In this document: piece after piece, positions 1-12,600 of the stretch | Layout of the letters: the number at the start of each line of letters is the position of its first letter | How positions within the stretch are numbered: the stretch's first letter is position 1 | DNA from: Rhynchopus euleeides | Lineage: Eukaryota; Euglenozoa; Diplonemea; Diplonemida; Diplonemidae | Direction: 5' to 3' | DNA length: 64,000 bases | NCBI GenBank assembly: GCA_963210315.1 | Contig: OY723256.1 | Location: 1-64,000 of the forward strand | Made by a program: the position numbers and the translations under genes | Notes under the pieces: generated by a model | The model's input: the letters and a program-made list of their open reading frames with translations, nothing else | What the model was told of the DNA's origin: nothing | Databases searched by the model: none

Positions 1-2789
1 GGGTTTGCGGGTTTGCGGGTTTGCGGGTTTGCGGGTTTGCGGGTTTGCGGGTTTGCGGGTTTGCGGGTTTGCGGGTTTGCGGGTTTGCGGGTTTGCGGGT
101 TTGCGGGTTTGCGGGTTTGCGGGTTTGCGGGTTTGCGGGTTTGCGGGTTTGCGGGTTTGCGGGTTTGCGGGTTTGCGGGTTTGCGGGTTTGCGGGTTTGC
201 GGGTTTGCGGGTTTGCGGGTTTGCGGGTTTGCGGGTTTGCGGGTTTGCGGGTTTGCGGGTTTGCGGGTTTGCGGGTTTGCGGGTTTGCGGGTTTGCGGGT
301 TTGCGGGTTTGCGGGTTTGCGGGTTTGCGGGTTTGCGGGTTTGCGGGTTTGCGGGTTTGCGGGTTTGCGGGTTTGCGGGTTTGCGGGTTTGCGGGTTTGC
401 GGGTTTGCGGGTTTGCGGGTTTGCGGGTTTGCGGGTTTGCGGGTTTGCGGGTTTGCGGGTTTGCGGGTTTGCGGGTTTGCGGGTTTGCGGGTTTGCGGGT
501 TTGCGGGTTTGCGGGTTTGCGGGTTTGCGGGTTTGCGGGTTTGCGGGTTTGCGGGTTTGCGGGTTTGCGGGTTTGCGGGTTTGCGGGTTTGCGGGTTTGC
601 GGGTTTGCGGGTTTGCGGGTTTGCGGGTTTGCGGGTTTGCGGGTTTGCGGGTTTGCGGGTTTGCGGGTTTGCGGGTTTGCGGGTTTGCGGGTTTGCGGGT
701 TTGCGGGTTTGCGGGTTTGCGGGTTTGCGGGTTTGCGGGTTTGCGGGTTTGCGGGTTTGCGGGTTTGCGGGTTTGCGGGTTTGCGGGTTTGCGGGTTTGC
801 GGGTTTGCGGGTTTGCGGGTTTGCGGGTTTGCGGGTTTGCGGGTTTGCGGGTTTGCGGGTTTGCGGGTTTGCGGGTTTGCGGGTTTGCGGGTTTGCGGGT
901 TTGCGGGTTTGCGGGTTTGCGGGTTTGCGGGTTTGCGGGTTTGCGGGTTTGCGGGTTTGCGGGTTTGCGGGTTTGCGGGTTTGCGGGTTTGCGGGTTTGC
1001 GGGTTTGCGGGTTTGCGGGTTTGCGGGTTTGCGGGTTTGCGGGTTTGCGGGTTTGCGGGTTTGCGGGTTTGCGGGTTTGCGGGTTTGCGGGTTTGCGGGT
1101 TTGCGGGTTTGCGGGTTTGCGGGTTTGCGGGTTTGCGGGTTTGCGGGTTTGCGGGTTTGCGGGTTTGCGGGTTTGCGGGTTTGCGGGTTTGCGGGTTTGC
1201 GGGTTTGCGGGTTTGCGGGTTTGCGGGTTTGCGGGTTTGCGGGTTTGCGGGTTTGCGGGTTTGCGGGTTTGCGGGTTTGCGGGTTTGCGGGTTTGCGGGT
1301 TTGCGGGTTTGCGGGTTTGCGGGTTTGCGGGTTTGCGGGTTTGCGGGTTTGCGGGTTTGCGGGTTTGCGGGTTTGCGGGTTTGCGGGTTTGCGGGTTTGC
1401 GGGTTTGCGGGTTTGCGGGTTTGCGGGTTTGCGGGTTTGCGGGTTTGCGGGTTTGCGGGTTTGCGGGTTTGCGGGTTTGCGGGTTTGCGGGTTTGCGGGT
1501 TTGCGGGTTTGCGGGTTTGCGGGTTTGCGGGTTTGCGGGTTTGCGGGTTTGCGGGTTTGCGGGTTTGCGGGTTTGCGGGTTTGCGGGTTTGCGGGTTTGC
1601 GGGTTTGCGGGTTTGCGGGTTTGCGGGTTTGCGGGTTTGCGGGTTTGCGGGTTTGCGGGTTTGCGGGTTTGCGGGTTTGCGGGTTTGCGGGTTTGCGGGT
1701 TTGCGGGTTTGCGGGTTTGCGGGTTTGCGGGTTTGCGGGTTTGCGGGTTTGCGGGTTTGCGGGTTTGCGGGTTTGCGGGTTTGCGGGTTTGCGGGTTTGC
1801 GGGTTTGCGGGTTTGCGGGTTTGCGGGTTTGCGGGTTTGCGGGTTTGCGGGTTTGCGGGTTTGCGGGTTTGCGGGTTTGCGGGTTTGCGGGTTTGCGGGT
1901 TTGCGGGTTTGCGGGTTTGCGGGTTTGCGGGTTTGCGGGTTTGCGGGTTTGCGGGTTTGCGGGTTTGCGGGTTTGCGGGTTTGCGGGTTTGCGGGTTTGC
2001 GGGTTTGCGGGTTTGCGGGTTTGCGGGTTTGCGGGTTTGCGGGTTTGCGGGTTTGCGGGTTTGCGGGTTTGCGGGTTTGCGGGTTTGCGGGTTTGCGGGT
2101 TTGCGGGTTTGCGGGTTTGCGGGTTTGCGGGTTTGCGGGTTTGCGGGTTTGCGGGTTTGCGGGTTTGCGGGTTTGCGGGTTTGCGGGTTTGCGGGTTTGC
2201 GGGTTTGCGGGTTTGCGGGTTTGCGGGTTTGCGGGTTTGCGGGTTTGCGGGTTTGCGGGTTTGCGGGTTTGCGGGTTTGCGGGTTTGCGGGTTTGCGGGT
2301 TTGCGGGTTTGCGGGTTTGCGGGTTTGCGGGTTTGCGGGTTTGCGGGTTTGCGGGTTTGCGGGTTTGCGGGTTTGCGGGTTTGCGGGTTTGCGGGTTTGC
2401 GGGTTTGCGGGTTTGCGGGTTTGCGGGTTTGCGGGTTTGCGGGTTTGCGGGTTTGCGGGTTTGCGGGTTTGCGGGTTTGCGGGTTTGCGGGTTTGCGGGT
2501 TTGCGGGTTTGCGGGTTTGCGGGTTTGCGGGTTTGCGGGTTTGCGGGTTTGCGGGTTTGCGGGTTTGCGGGTTTGCGGGTTTGCGGGTTTGCGGGTTTGC
2601 GGGTTTGCGGGTTTGCGGGTTTGCGGGTTTGCGGGTTTGCGGGTTTGCGGGTTTGCGGGTTTGCGGGTTTGCGGGTTTGCGGGTTTGCGGGTTTGCGGGT
2701 TTGCGGGTTTGCGGGTTTGCGGGTTTGCGGGTTTGCGGGTTTGCGGGTTTGCGGGTTTGCGGGTTTGCGGGTTTGCGGGTTTGCGGGTT
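1..2789. repeat. TTTGCGGG satellite, array 1 (cut by window edge)
   Basis: Uninterrupted tandem copies of the 8-bp unit TTTGCGGG, about 348 copies, with no variant seen. The array is already in progress at base 1 and ends where the phase breaks into the unique spacer. The G-rich strand is the plus strand, giving GGG every 8 bases with 5-base loops, a spacing compatible with G-quadruplexes. It is non-coding: the unit has no stop codon in these frames and its 24-bp periodicity yields an artificial eight-residue repeat (LRVCGFAG). Confidence 0.97.
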
Positions 2790-2855
2790 ATTATACTGTA
2801 TTGCGGGTAGGGGGGTCAAAAAACTGCGAGACTGCATGCACTAACTCTGCTATGT

Positions 2856-3187
2856 TTCGGAGGTGGTCCAGATACACCGTGAAACGCACGGACTCCGGAA
2901 ACAGCCCCAGATTGGAGCCCAAAATTTGGTTCGCAAATTTTAATTATTTACTTGCGTGACTCATTTTTGGATTTTCCTTAGGAAAATGGCCATTTTGCCC
3001 AGGATGGGGTATTTTTTTGCTGGACCCTCTGCTCCGTTTCCGTGGTCGTCCGATGGCACCGTGTCACGCACTGACTCCGGATATGACTCCACACGTGACA
3101 CAGACATGTTTGGTGAAATTTTTCATGATTTACTTGGGTGACTGAATTTTGGATTTTCCTGCAGAAAGTGGCCATTTTGGGGGGGTC
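2856..3187. repeat. Diverged tandem duplication inside the spacer
   Basis: Two degenerate copies of roughly 170 bp lie head to tail. Each begins with a GTTTC-GTGGTC-type motif, then an ACTCCGGA motif, then an AT-rich ATTTACTTG(C/G)GTGACT motif, and ends with TTTTGGATTTTCCT followed by TGGCCATTTTG. The first copy is about 2857-3000 and the second about 3037-3187. The equivalent pair exists in spacer copy 2, shifted by 12,518 bp. Confidence 0.75.
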
Positions 3188-3391
3188 TGGGCAAAAACCC
3201 CACTTTTCACCCACGTCAGTACTATCCCACCCCTGCCCCTGCTAACTTCTCATATGGCACCAGCACGTAGGTATGCGGGTGACCTCACAGGTGTACAATG
3301 ACCCTGTGAGTTCTTGAGAAGAGTCAGACTACTGACGGGTGCTTACGGGTGCTTACGCCTGAACATGATGCCTGCAGCCCTGTGTGGCAGT

Positions 3392-3554
3392 CTTGTTGAC
3401 TGGTGCTGCAGTACACGGGTCGGCGGGCCGTGGCCCGGCGGTGGCGGGAGGCCAGGCGGAGAGGAGGGGCGCGAAGCGCCCCGACGCGGAGCGGCCGACC
3501 GCCACCGCCGGGCCACGGCCCGCCGACCCGTGTACTGCAGCACCAGTCAACAAG
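3392..3554. repeat. Long palindrome, 56-bp arms
   Basis: The left arm (3392-3447) and right arm (3499-3554) are reverse complements around a 51-base loop. Inside the loop is a second hairpin, GGGGCGC-GAA-GCGCCCC (3466-3482). The arms contain CTGCAGTACACGGGTCGGCG and its complement. It could extrude as a cruciform or mark a recombination or replication site, but the sequence shows only the structure. Confidence 0.92.
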
Positions 3555-3675
3555 GCCGCCACAGGTTAGCAACAAACCCACCGGTGCTAGAGGTCACTCC
3601 GGAGACGAGACGGCATTCCTCACTGCACCTGTGCTATGACGCAGGATGGTTCGACACGGGTGCTTATATTTCTAG

Positions 3676-6600
3676 TGCGGGTTTGCGGGTTTGCGGGTTT
3701 GCGGGTTTGCGGGTTTGCGGGTTTGCGGGTTTGCGGGTTTGCGGGTTTGCGGGTTTGCGGGTTTGCGGGTTTGCGGGTTTGCGGGTTTGCGGGTTTGCGG
3801 GTTTGCGGGTTTGCGGGTTTGCGGGTTTGCGGGTTTGCGGGTTTGCGGGTTTGCGGGTTTGCGGGTTTGCGGGTTTGCGGGTTTGCGGGTTTGCGGGTTT
3901 GCGGGTTTGCGGGTTTGCGGGTTTGCGGGTTTGCGGGTTTGCGGGTTTGCGGGTTTGCGGGTTTGCGGGTTTGCGGGTTTGCGGGTTTGCGGGTTTGCGG
4001 GTTTGCGGGTTTGCGGGTTTGCGGGTTTGCGGGTTTGCGGGTTTGCGGGTTTGCGGGTTTGCGGGTTTGCGGGTTTGCGGGTTTGCGGGTTTGCGGGTTT
4101 GCGGGTTTGCGGGTTTGCGGGTTTGCGGGTTTGCGGGTTTGCGGGTTTGCGGGTTTGCGGGTTTGCGGGTTTGCGGGTTTGCGGGTTTGCGGGTTTGCGG
4201 GTTTGCGGGTTTGCGGGTTTGCGGGTTTGCGGGTTTGCGGGTTTGCGGGTTTGCGGGTTTGCGGGTTTGCGGGTTTGCGGGTTTGCGGGTTTGCGGGTTT
4301 GCGGGTTTGCGGGTTTGCGGGTTTGCGGGTTTGCGGGTTTGCGGGTTTGCGGGTTTGCGGGTTTGCGGGTTTGCGGGTTTGCGGGTTTGCGGGTTTGCGG
4401 GTTTGCGGGTTTGCGGGTTTGCGGGTTTGCGGGTTTGCGGGTTTGCGGGTTTGCGGGTTTGCGGGTTTGCGGGTTTGCGGGTTTGCGGGTTTGCGGGTTT
4501 GCGGGTTTGCGGGTTTGCGGGTTTGCGGGTTTGCGGGTTTGCGGGTTTGCGGGTTTGCGGGTTTGCGGGTTTGCGGGTTTGCGGGTTTGCGGGTTTGCGG
4601 GTTTGCGGGTTTGCGGGTTTGCGGGTTTGCGGGTTTGCGGGTTTGCGGGTTTGCGGGTTTGCGGGTTTGCGGGTTTGCGGGTTTGCGGGTTTGCGGGTTT
4701 GCGGGTTTGCGGGTTTGCGGGTTTGCGGGTTTGCGGGTTTGCGGGTTTGCGGGTTTGCGGGTTTGCGGGTTTGCGGGTTTGCGGGTTTGCGGGTTTGCGG
4801 GTTTGCGGGTTTGCGGGTTTGCGGGTTTGCGGGTTTGCGGGTTTGCGGGTTTGCGGGTTTGCGGGTTTGCGGGTTTGCGGGTTTGCGGGTTTGCGGGTTT
4901 GCGGGTTTGCGGGTTTGCGGGTTTGCGGGTTTGCGGGTTTGCGGGTTTGCGGGTTTGCGGGTTTGCGGGTTTGCGGGTTTGCGGGTTTGCGGGTTTGCGG
5001 GTTTGCGGGTTTGCGGGTTTGCGGGTTTGCGGGTTTGCGGGTTTGCGGGTTTGCGGGTTTGCGGGTTTGCGGGTTTGCGGGTTTGCGGGTTTGCGGGTTT
5101 GCGGGTTTGCGGGTTTGCGGGTTTGCGGGTTTGCGGGTTTGCGGGTTTGCGGGTTTGCGGGTTTGCGGGTTTGCGGGTTTGCGGGTTTGCGGGTTTGCGG
5201 GTTTGCGGGTTTGCGGGTTTGCGGGTTTGCGGGTTTGCGGGTTTGCGGGTTTGCGGGTTTGCGGGTTTGCGGGTTTGCGGGTTTGCGGGTTTGCGGGTTT
5301 GCGGGTTTGCGGGTTTGCGGGTTTGCGGGTTTGCGGGTTTGCGGGTTTGCGGGTTTGCGGGTTTGCGGGTTTGCGGGTTTGCGGGTTTGCGGGTTTGCGG
5401 GTTTGCGGGTTTGCGGGTTTGCGGGTTTGCGGGTTTGCGGGTTTGCGGGTTTGCGGGTTTGCGGGTTTGCGGGTTTGCGGGTTTGCGGGTTTGCGGGTTT
5501 GCGGGTTTGCGGGTTTGCGGGTTTGCGGGTTTGCGGGTTTGCGGGTTTGCGGGTTTGCGGGTTTGCGGGTTTGCGGGTTTGCGGGTTTGCGGGTTTGCGG
5601 GTTTGCGGGTTTGCGGGTTTGCGGGTTTGCGGGTTTGCGGGTTTGCGGGTTTGCGGGTTTGCGGGTTTGCGGGTTTGCGGGTTTGCGGGTTTGCGGGTTT
5701 GCGGGTTTGCGGGTTTGCGGGTTTGCGGGTTTGCGGGTTTGCGGGTTTGCGGGTTTGCGGGTTTGCGGGTTTGCGGGTTTGCGGGTTTGCGGGTTTGCGG
5801 GTTTGCGGGTTTGCGGGTTTGCGGGTTTGCGGGTTTGCGGGTTTGCGGGTTTGCGGGTTTGCGGGTTTGCGGGTTTGCGGGTTTGCGGGTTTGCGGGTTT
5901 GCGGGTTTGCGGGTTTGCGGGTTTGCGGGTTTGCGGGTTTGCGGGTTTGCGGGTTTGCGGGTTTGCGGGTTTGCGGGTTTGCGGGTTTGCGGGTTTGCGG
6001 GTTTGCGGGTTTGCGGGTTTGCGGGTTTGCGGGTTTGCGGGTTTGCGGGTTTGCGGGTTTGCGGGTTTGCGGGTTTGCGGGTTTGCGGGTTTGCGGGTTT
6101 GCGGGTTTGCGGGTTTGCGGGTTTGCGGGTTTGCGGGTTTGCGGGTTTGCGGGTTTGCGGGTTTGCGGGTTTGCGGGTTTGCGGGTTTGCGGGTTTGCGG
6201 GTTTGCGGGTTTGCGGGTTTGCGGGTTTGCGGGTTTGCGGGTTTGCGGGTTTGCGGGTTTGCGGGTTTGCGGGTTTGCGGGTTTGCGGGTTTGCGGGTTT
6301 GCGGGTTTGCGGGTTTGCGGGTTTGCGGGTTTGCGGGTTTGCGGGTTTGCGGGTTTGCGGGTTTGCGGGTTTGCGGGTTTGCGGGTTTGCGGGTTTGCGG
6401 GTTTGCGGGTTTGCGGGTTTGCGGGTTTGCGGGTTTGCGGGTTTGCGGGTTTGCGGGTTTGCGGGTTTGCGGGTTTGCGGGTTTGCGGGTTTGCGGGTTT
6501 GCGGGTTTGCGGGTTTGCGGGTTTGCGGGTTTGCGGGTTTGCGGGTTTGCGGGTTTGCGGGTTTGCGGGTTTGCGGGTTTGCGGGTTTGCGGGTTTGCGG

Positions 6601-9600
6601 GTTTGCGGGTTTGCGGGTTTGCGGGTTTGCGGGTTTGCGGGTTTGCGGGTTTGCGGGTTTGCGGGTTTGCGGGTTTGCGGGTTTGCGGGTTTGCGGGTTT
6701 GCGGGTTTGCGGGTTTGCGGGTTTGCGGGTTTGCGGGTTTGCGGGTTTGCGGGTTTGCGGGTTTGCGGGTTTGCGGGTTTGCGGGTTTGCGGGTTTGCGG
6801 GTTTGCGGGTTTGCGGGTTTGCGGGTTTGCGGGTTTGCGGGTTTGCGGGTTTGCGGGTTTGCGGGTTTGCGGGTTTGCGGGTTTGCGGGTTTGCGGGTTT
6901 GCGGGTTTGCGGGTTTGCGGGTTTGCGGGTTTGCGGGTTTGCGGGTTTGCGGGTTTGCGGGTTTGCGGGTTTGCGGGTTTGCGGGTTTGCGGGTTTGCGG
7001 GTTTGCGGGTTTGCGGGTTTGCGGGTTTGCGGGTTTGCGGGTTTGCGGGTTTGCGGGTTTGCGGGTTTGCGGGTTTGCGGGTTTGCGGGTTTGCGGGTTT
7101 GCGGGTTTGCGGGTTTGCGGGTTTGCGGGTTTGCGGGTTTGCGGGTTTGCGGGTTTGCGGGTTTGCGGGTTTGCGGGTTTGCGGGTTTGCGGGTTTGCGG
7201 GTTTGCGGGTTTGCGGGTTTGCGGGTTTGCGGGTTTGCGGGTTTGCGGGTTTGCGGGTTTGCGGGTTTGCGGGTTTGCGGGTTTGCGGGTTTGCGGGTTT
7301 GCGGGTTTGCGGGTTTGCGGGTTTGCGGGTTTGCGGGTTTGCGGGTTTGCGGGTTTGCGGGTTTGCGGGTTTGCGGGTTTGCGGGTTTGCGGGTTTGCGG
7401 GTTTGCGGGTTTGCGGGTTTGCGGGTTTGCGGGTTTGCGGGTTTGCGGGTTTGCGGGTTTGCGGGTTTGCGGGTTTGCGGGTTTGCGGGTTTGCGGGTTT
7501 GCGGGTTTGCGGGTTTGCGGGTTTGCGGGTTTGCGGGTTTGCGGGTTTGCGGGTTTGCGGGTTTGCGGGTTTGCGGGTTTGCGGGTTTGCGGGTTTGCGG
7601 GTTTGCGGGTTTGCGGGTTTGCGGGTTTGCGGGTTTGCGGGTTTGCGGGTTTGCGGGTTTGCGGGTTTGCGGGTTTGCGGGTTTGCGGGTTTGCGGGTTT
7701 GCGGGTTTGCGGGTTTGCGGGTTTGCGGGTTTGCGGGTTTGCGGGTTTGCGGGTTTGCGGGTTTGCGGGTTTGCGGGTTTGCGGGTTTGCGGGTTTGCGG
7801 GTTTGCGGGTTTGCGGGTTTGCGGGTTTGCGGGTTTGCGGGTTTGCGGGTTTGCGGGTTTGCGGGTTTGCGGGTTTGCGGGTTTGCGGGTTTGCGGGTTT
7901 GCGGGTTTGCGGGTTTGCGGGTTTGCGGGTTTGCGGGTTTGCGGGTTTGCGGGTTTGCGGGTTTGCGGGTTTGCGGGTTTGCGGGTTTGCGGGTTTGCGG
8001 GTTTGCGGGTTTGCGGGTTTGCGGGTTTGCGGGTTTGCGGGTTTGCGGGTTTGCGGGTTTGCGGGTTTGCGGGTTTGCGGGTTTGCGGGTTTGCGGGTTT
8101 GCGGGTTTGCGGGTTTGCGGGTTTGCGGGTTTGCGGGTTTGCGGGTTTGCGGGTTTGCGGGTTTGCGGGTTTGCGGGTTTGCGGGTTTGCGGGTTTGCGG
8201 GTTTGCGGGTTTGCGGGTTTGCGGGTTTGCGGGTTTGCGGGTTTGCGGGTTTGCGGGTTTGCGGGTTTGCGGGTTTGCGGGTTTGCGGGTTTGCGGGTTT
8301 GCGGGTTTGCGGGTTTGCGGGTTTGCGGGTTTGCGGGTTTGCGGGTTTGCGGGTTTGCGGGTTTGCGGGTTTGCGGGTTTGCGGGTTTGCGGGTTTGCGG
8401 GTTTGCGGGTTTGCGGGTTTGCGGGTTTGCGGGTTTGCGGGTTTGCGGGTTTGCGGGTTTGCGGGTTTGCGGGTTTGCGGGTTTGCGGGTTTGCGGGTTT
8501 GCGGGTTTGCGGGTTTGCGGGTTTGCGGGTTTGCGGGTTTGCGGGTTTGCGGGTTTGCGGGTTTGCGGGTTTGCGGGTTTGCGGGTTTGCGGGTTTGCGG
8601 GTTTGCGGGTTTGCGGGTTTGCGGGTTTGCGGGTTTGCGGGTTTGCGGGTTTGCGGGTTTGCGGGTTTGCGGGTTTGCGGGTTTGCGGGTTTGCGGGTTT
8701 GCGGGTTTGCGGGTTTGCGGGTTTGCGGGTTTGCGGGTTTGCGGGTTTGCGGGTTTGCGGGTTTGCGGGTTTGCGGGTTTGCGGGTTTGCGGGTTTGCGG
8801 GTTTGCGGGTTTGCGGGTTTGCGGGTTTGCGGGTTTGCGGGTTTGCGGGTTTGCGGGTTTGCGGGTTTGCGGGTTTGCGGGTTTGCGGGTTTGCGGGTTT
8901 GCGGGTTTGCGGGTTTGCGGGTTTGCGGGTTTGCGGGTTTGCGGGTTTGCGGGTTTGCGGGTTTGCGGGTTTGCGGGTTTGCGGGTTTGCGGGTTTGCGG
9001 GTTTGCGGGTTTGCGGGTTTGCGGGTTTGCGGGTTTGCGGGTTTGCGGGTTTGCGGGTTTGCGGGTTTGCGGGTTTGCGGGTTTGCGGGTTTGCGGGTTT
9101 GCGGGTTTGCGGGTTTGCGGGTTTGCGGGTTTGCGGGTTTGCGGGTTTGCGGGTTTGCGGGTTTGCGGGTTTGCGGGTTTGCGGGTTTGCGGGTTTGCGG
9201 GTTTGCGGGTTTGCGGGTTTGCGGGTTTGCGGGTTTGCGGGTTTGCGGGTTTGCGGGTTTGCGGGTTTGCGGGTTTGCGGGTTTGCGGGTTTGCGGGTTT
9301 GCGGGTTTGCGGGTTTGCGGGTTTGCGGGTTTGCGGGTTTGCGGGTTTGCGGGTTTGCGGGTTTGCGGGTTTGCGGGTTTGCGGGTTTGCGGGTTTGCGG
9401 GTTTGCGGGTTTGCGGGTTTGCGGGTTTGCGGGTTTGCGGGTTTGCGGGTTTGCGGGTTTGCGGGTTTGCGGGTTTGCGGGTTTGCGGGTTTGCGGGTTT
9501 GCGGGTTTGCGGGTTTGCGGGTTTGCGGGTTTGCGGGTTTGCGGGTTTGCGGGTTTGCGGGTTTGCGGGTTTGCGGGTTTGCGGGTTTGCGGGTTTGCGG

Positions 9601-12600
9601 GTTTGCGGGTTTGCGGGTTTGCGGGTTTGCGGGTTTGCGGGTTTGCGGGTTTGCGGGTTTGCGGGTTTGCGGGTTTGCGGGTTTGCGGGTTTGCGGGTTT
9701 GCGGGTTTGCGGGTTTGCGGGTTTGCGGGTTTGCGGGTTTGCGGGTTTGCGGGTTTGCGGGTTTGCGGGTTTGCGGGTTTGCGGGTTTGCGGGTTTGCGG
9801 GTTTGCGGGTTTGCGGGTTTGCGGGTTTGCGGGTTTGCGGGTTTGCGGGTTTGCGGGTTTGCGGGTTTGCGGGTTTGCGGGTTTGCGGGTTTGCGGGTTT
9901 GCGGGTTTGCGGGTTTGCGGGTTTGCGGGTTTGCGGGTTTGCGGGTTTGCGGGTTTGCGGGTTTGCGGGTTTGCGGGTTTGCGGGTTTGCGGGTTTGCGG
10001 GTTTGCGGGTTTGCGGGTTTGCGGGTTTGCGGGTTTGCGGGTTTGCGGGTTTGCGGGTTTGCGGGTTTGCGGGTTTGCGGGTTTGCGGGTTTGCGGGTTT
10101 GCGGGTTTGCGGGTTTGCGGGTTTGCGGGTTTGCGGGTTTGCGGGTTTGCGGGTTTGCGGGTTTGCGGGTTTGCGGGTTTGCGGGTTTGCGGGTTTGCGG
10201 GTTTGCGGGTTTGCGGGTTTGCGGGTTTGCGGGTTTGCGGGTTTGCGGGTTTGCGGGTTTGCGGGTTTGCGGGTTTGCGGGTTTGCGGGTTTGCGGGTTT
10301 GCGGGTTTGCGGGTTTGCGGGTTTGCGGGTTTGCGGGTTTGCGGGTTTGCGGGTTTGCGGGTTTGCGGGTTTGCGGGTTTGCGGGTTTGCGGGTTTGCGG
10401 GTTTGCGGGTTTGCGGGTTTGCGGGTTTGCGGGTTTGCGGGTTTGCGGGTTTGCGGGTTTGCGGGTTTGCGGGTTTGCGGGTTTGCGGGTTTGCGGGTTT
10501 GCGGGTTTGCGGGTTTGCGGGTTTGCGGGTTTGCGGGTTTGCGGGTTTGCGGGTTTGCGGGTTTGCGGGTTTGCGGGTTTGCGGGTTTGCGGGTTTGCGG
10601 GTTTGCGGGTTTGCGGGTTTGCGGGTTTGCGGGTTTGCGGGTTTGCGGGTTTGCGGGTTTGCGGGTTTGCGGGTTTGCGGGTTTGCGGGTTTGCGGGTTT
10701 GCGGGTTTGCGGGTTTGCGGGTTTGCGGGTTTGCGGGTTTGCGGGTTTGCGGGTTTGCGGGTTTGCGGGTTTGCGGGTTTGCGGGTTTGCGGGTTTGCGG
10801 GTTTGCGGGTTTGCGGGTTTGCGGGTTTGCGGGTTTGCGGGTTTGCGGGTTTGCGGGTTTGCGGGTTTGCGGGTTTGCGGGTTTGCGGGTTTGCGGGTTT
10901 GCGGGTTTGCGGGTTTGCGGGTTTGCGGGTTTGCGGGTTTGCGGGTTTGCGGGTTTGCGGGTTTGCGGGTTTGCGGGTTTGCGGGTTTGCGGGTTTGCGG
11001 GTTTGCGGGTTTGCGGGTTTGCGGGTTTGCGGGTTTGCGGGTTTGCGGGTTTGCGGGTTTGCGGGTTTGCGGGTTTGCGGGTTTGCGGGTTTGCGGGTTT
11101 GCGGGTTTGCGGGTTTGCGGGTTTGCGGGTTTGCGGGTTTGCGGGTTTGCGGGTTTGCGGGTTTGCGGGTTTGCGGGTTTGCGGGTTTGCGGGTTTGCGG
11201 GTTTGCGGGTTTGCGGGTTTGCGGGTTTGCGGGTTTGCGGGTTTGCGGGTTTGCGGGTTTGCGGGTTTGCGGGTTTGCGGGTTTGCGGGTTTGCGGGTTT
11301 GCGGGTTTGCGGGTTTGCGGGTTTGCGGGTTTGCGGGTTTGCGGGTTTGCGGGTTTGCGGGTTTGCGGGTTTGCGGGTTTGCGGGTTTGCGGGTTTGCGG
11401 GTTTGCGGGTTTGCGGGTTTGCGGGTTTGCGGGTTTGCGGGTTTGCGGGTTTGCGGGTTTGCGGGTTTGCGGGTTTGCGGGTTTGCGGGTTTGCGGGTTT
11501 GCGGGTTTGCGGGTTTGCGGGTTTGCGGGTTTGCGGGTTTGCGGGTTTGCGGGTTTGCGGGTTTGCGGGTTTGCGGGTTTGCGGGTTTGCGGGTTTGCGG
11601 GTTTGCGGGTTTGCGGGTTTGCGGGTTTGCGGGTTTGCGGGTTTGCGGGTTTGCGGGTTTGCGGGTTTGCGGGTTTGCGGGTTTGCGGGTTTGCGGGTTT
11701 GCGGGTTTGCGGGTTTGCGGGTTTGCGGGTTTGCGGGTTTGCGGGTTTGCGGGTTTGCGGGTTTGCGGGTTTGCGGGTTTGCGGGTTTGCGGGTTTGCGG
11801 GTTTGCGGGTTTGCGGGTTTGCGGGTTTGCGGGTTTGCGGGTTTGCGGGTTTGCGGGTTTGCGGGTTTGCGGGTTTGCGGGTTTGCGGGTTTGCGGGTTT
11901 GCGGGTTTGCGGGTTTGCGGGTTTGCGGGTTTGCGGGTTTGCGGGTTTGCGGGTTTGCGGGTTTGCGGGTTTGCGGGTTTGCGGGTTTGCGGGTTTGCGG
12001 GTTTGCGGGTTTGCGGGTTTGCGGGTTTGCGGGTTTGCGGGTTTGCGGGTTTGCGGGTTTGCGGGTTTGCGGGTTTGCGGGTTTGCGGGTTTGCGGGTTT
12101 GCGGGTTTGCGGGTTTGCGGGTTTGCGGGTTTGCGGGTTTGCGGGTTTGCGGGTTTGCGGGTTTGCGGGTTTGCGGGTTTGCGGGTTTGCGGGTTTGCGG
12201 GTTTGCGGGTTTGCGGGTTTGCGGGTTTGCGGGTTTGCGGGTTTGCGGGTTTGCGGGTTTGCGGGTTTGCGGGTTTGCGGGTTTGCGGGTTTGCGGGTTT
12301 GCGGGTTTGCGGGTTTGCGGGTTTGCGGGTTTGCGGGTTTGCGGGTTTGCGGGTTTGCGGGTTTGCGGGTTTGCGGGTTTGCGGGTTTGCGGGTTTGCGG
12401 GTTTGCGGGTTTGCGGGTTTGCGGGTTTGCGGGTTTGCGGGTTTGCGGGTTTGCGGGTTTGCGGGTTTGCGGGTTTGCGGGTTTGCGGGTTTGCGGGTTT
12501 GCGGGTTTGCGGGTTTGCGGGTTTGCGGGTTTGCGGGTTTGCGGGTTTGCGGGTTTGCGGGTTTGCGGGTTTGCGGGTTTGCGGGTTTGCGGGTTTGCGG

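Larger units (their letters stand above)
2790..3675. repeat. Satellite spacer, higher-order repeat copy 1
   Basis: An 886 bp unique segment between arrays 1 and 2. As far as I compared it, it recurs identically at 15308-16193, so the two together define a higher-order unit of 12,518 bp. It holds a diverged tandem duplication (about 2856-3187) and a long palindrome (3392-3554). Its right end contains a short CGGGTGCTTA-type motif repeated near 3337, 3347 and 3656, just before the next array begins. No credible gene is seen. Confidence 0.93.

Noticed and set aside
1-2789. Chromosome-end telomere
   Set aside because: A telomere at a left contig end should show the C-rich strand 5' to 3'. Here the G-rich strand leads, the arrays are interstitial and recur with spacers, and the unit is 8 bp (TTTGCGGG).
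2970-3180. Dinoflagellate spliced-leader relic (GGCCATTTTG motifs)
   Set aside because: The motifs share only a few bases with the published leader, sit inside a diverged tandem duplication, and are not at gene starts.
3314-3640. Small proteins in the satellite spacer on both strands
   Set aside because: Overlapping frames on both strands arise from the GC-rich palindrome. No motif or credible start context supports them.
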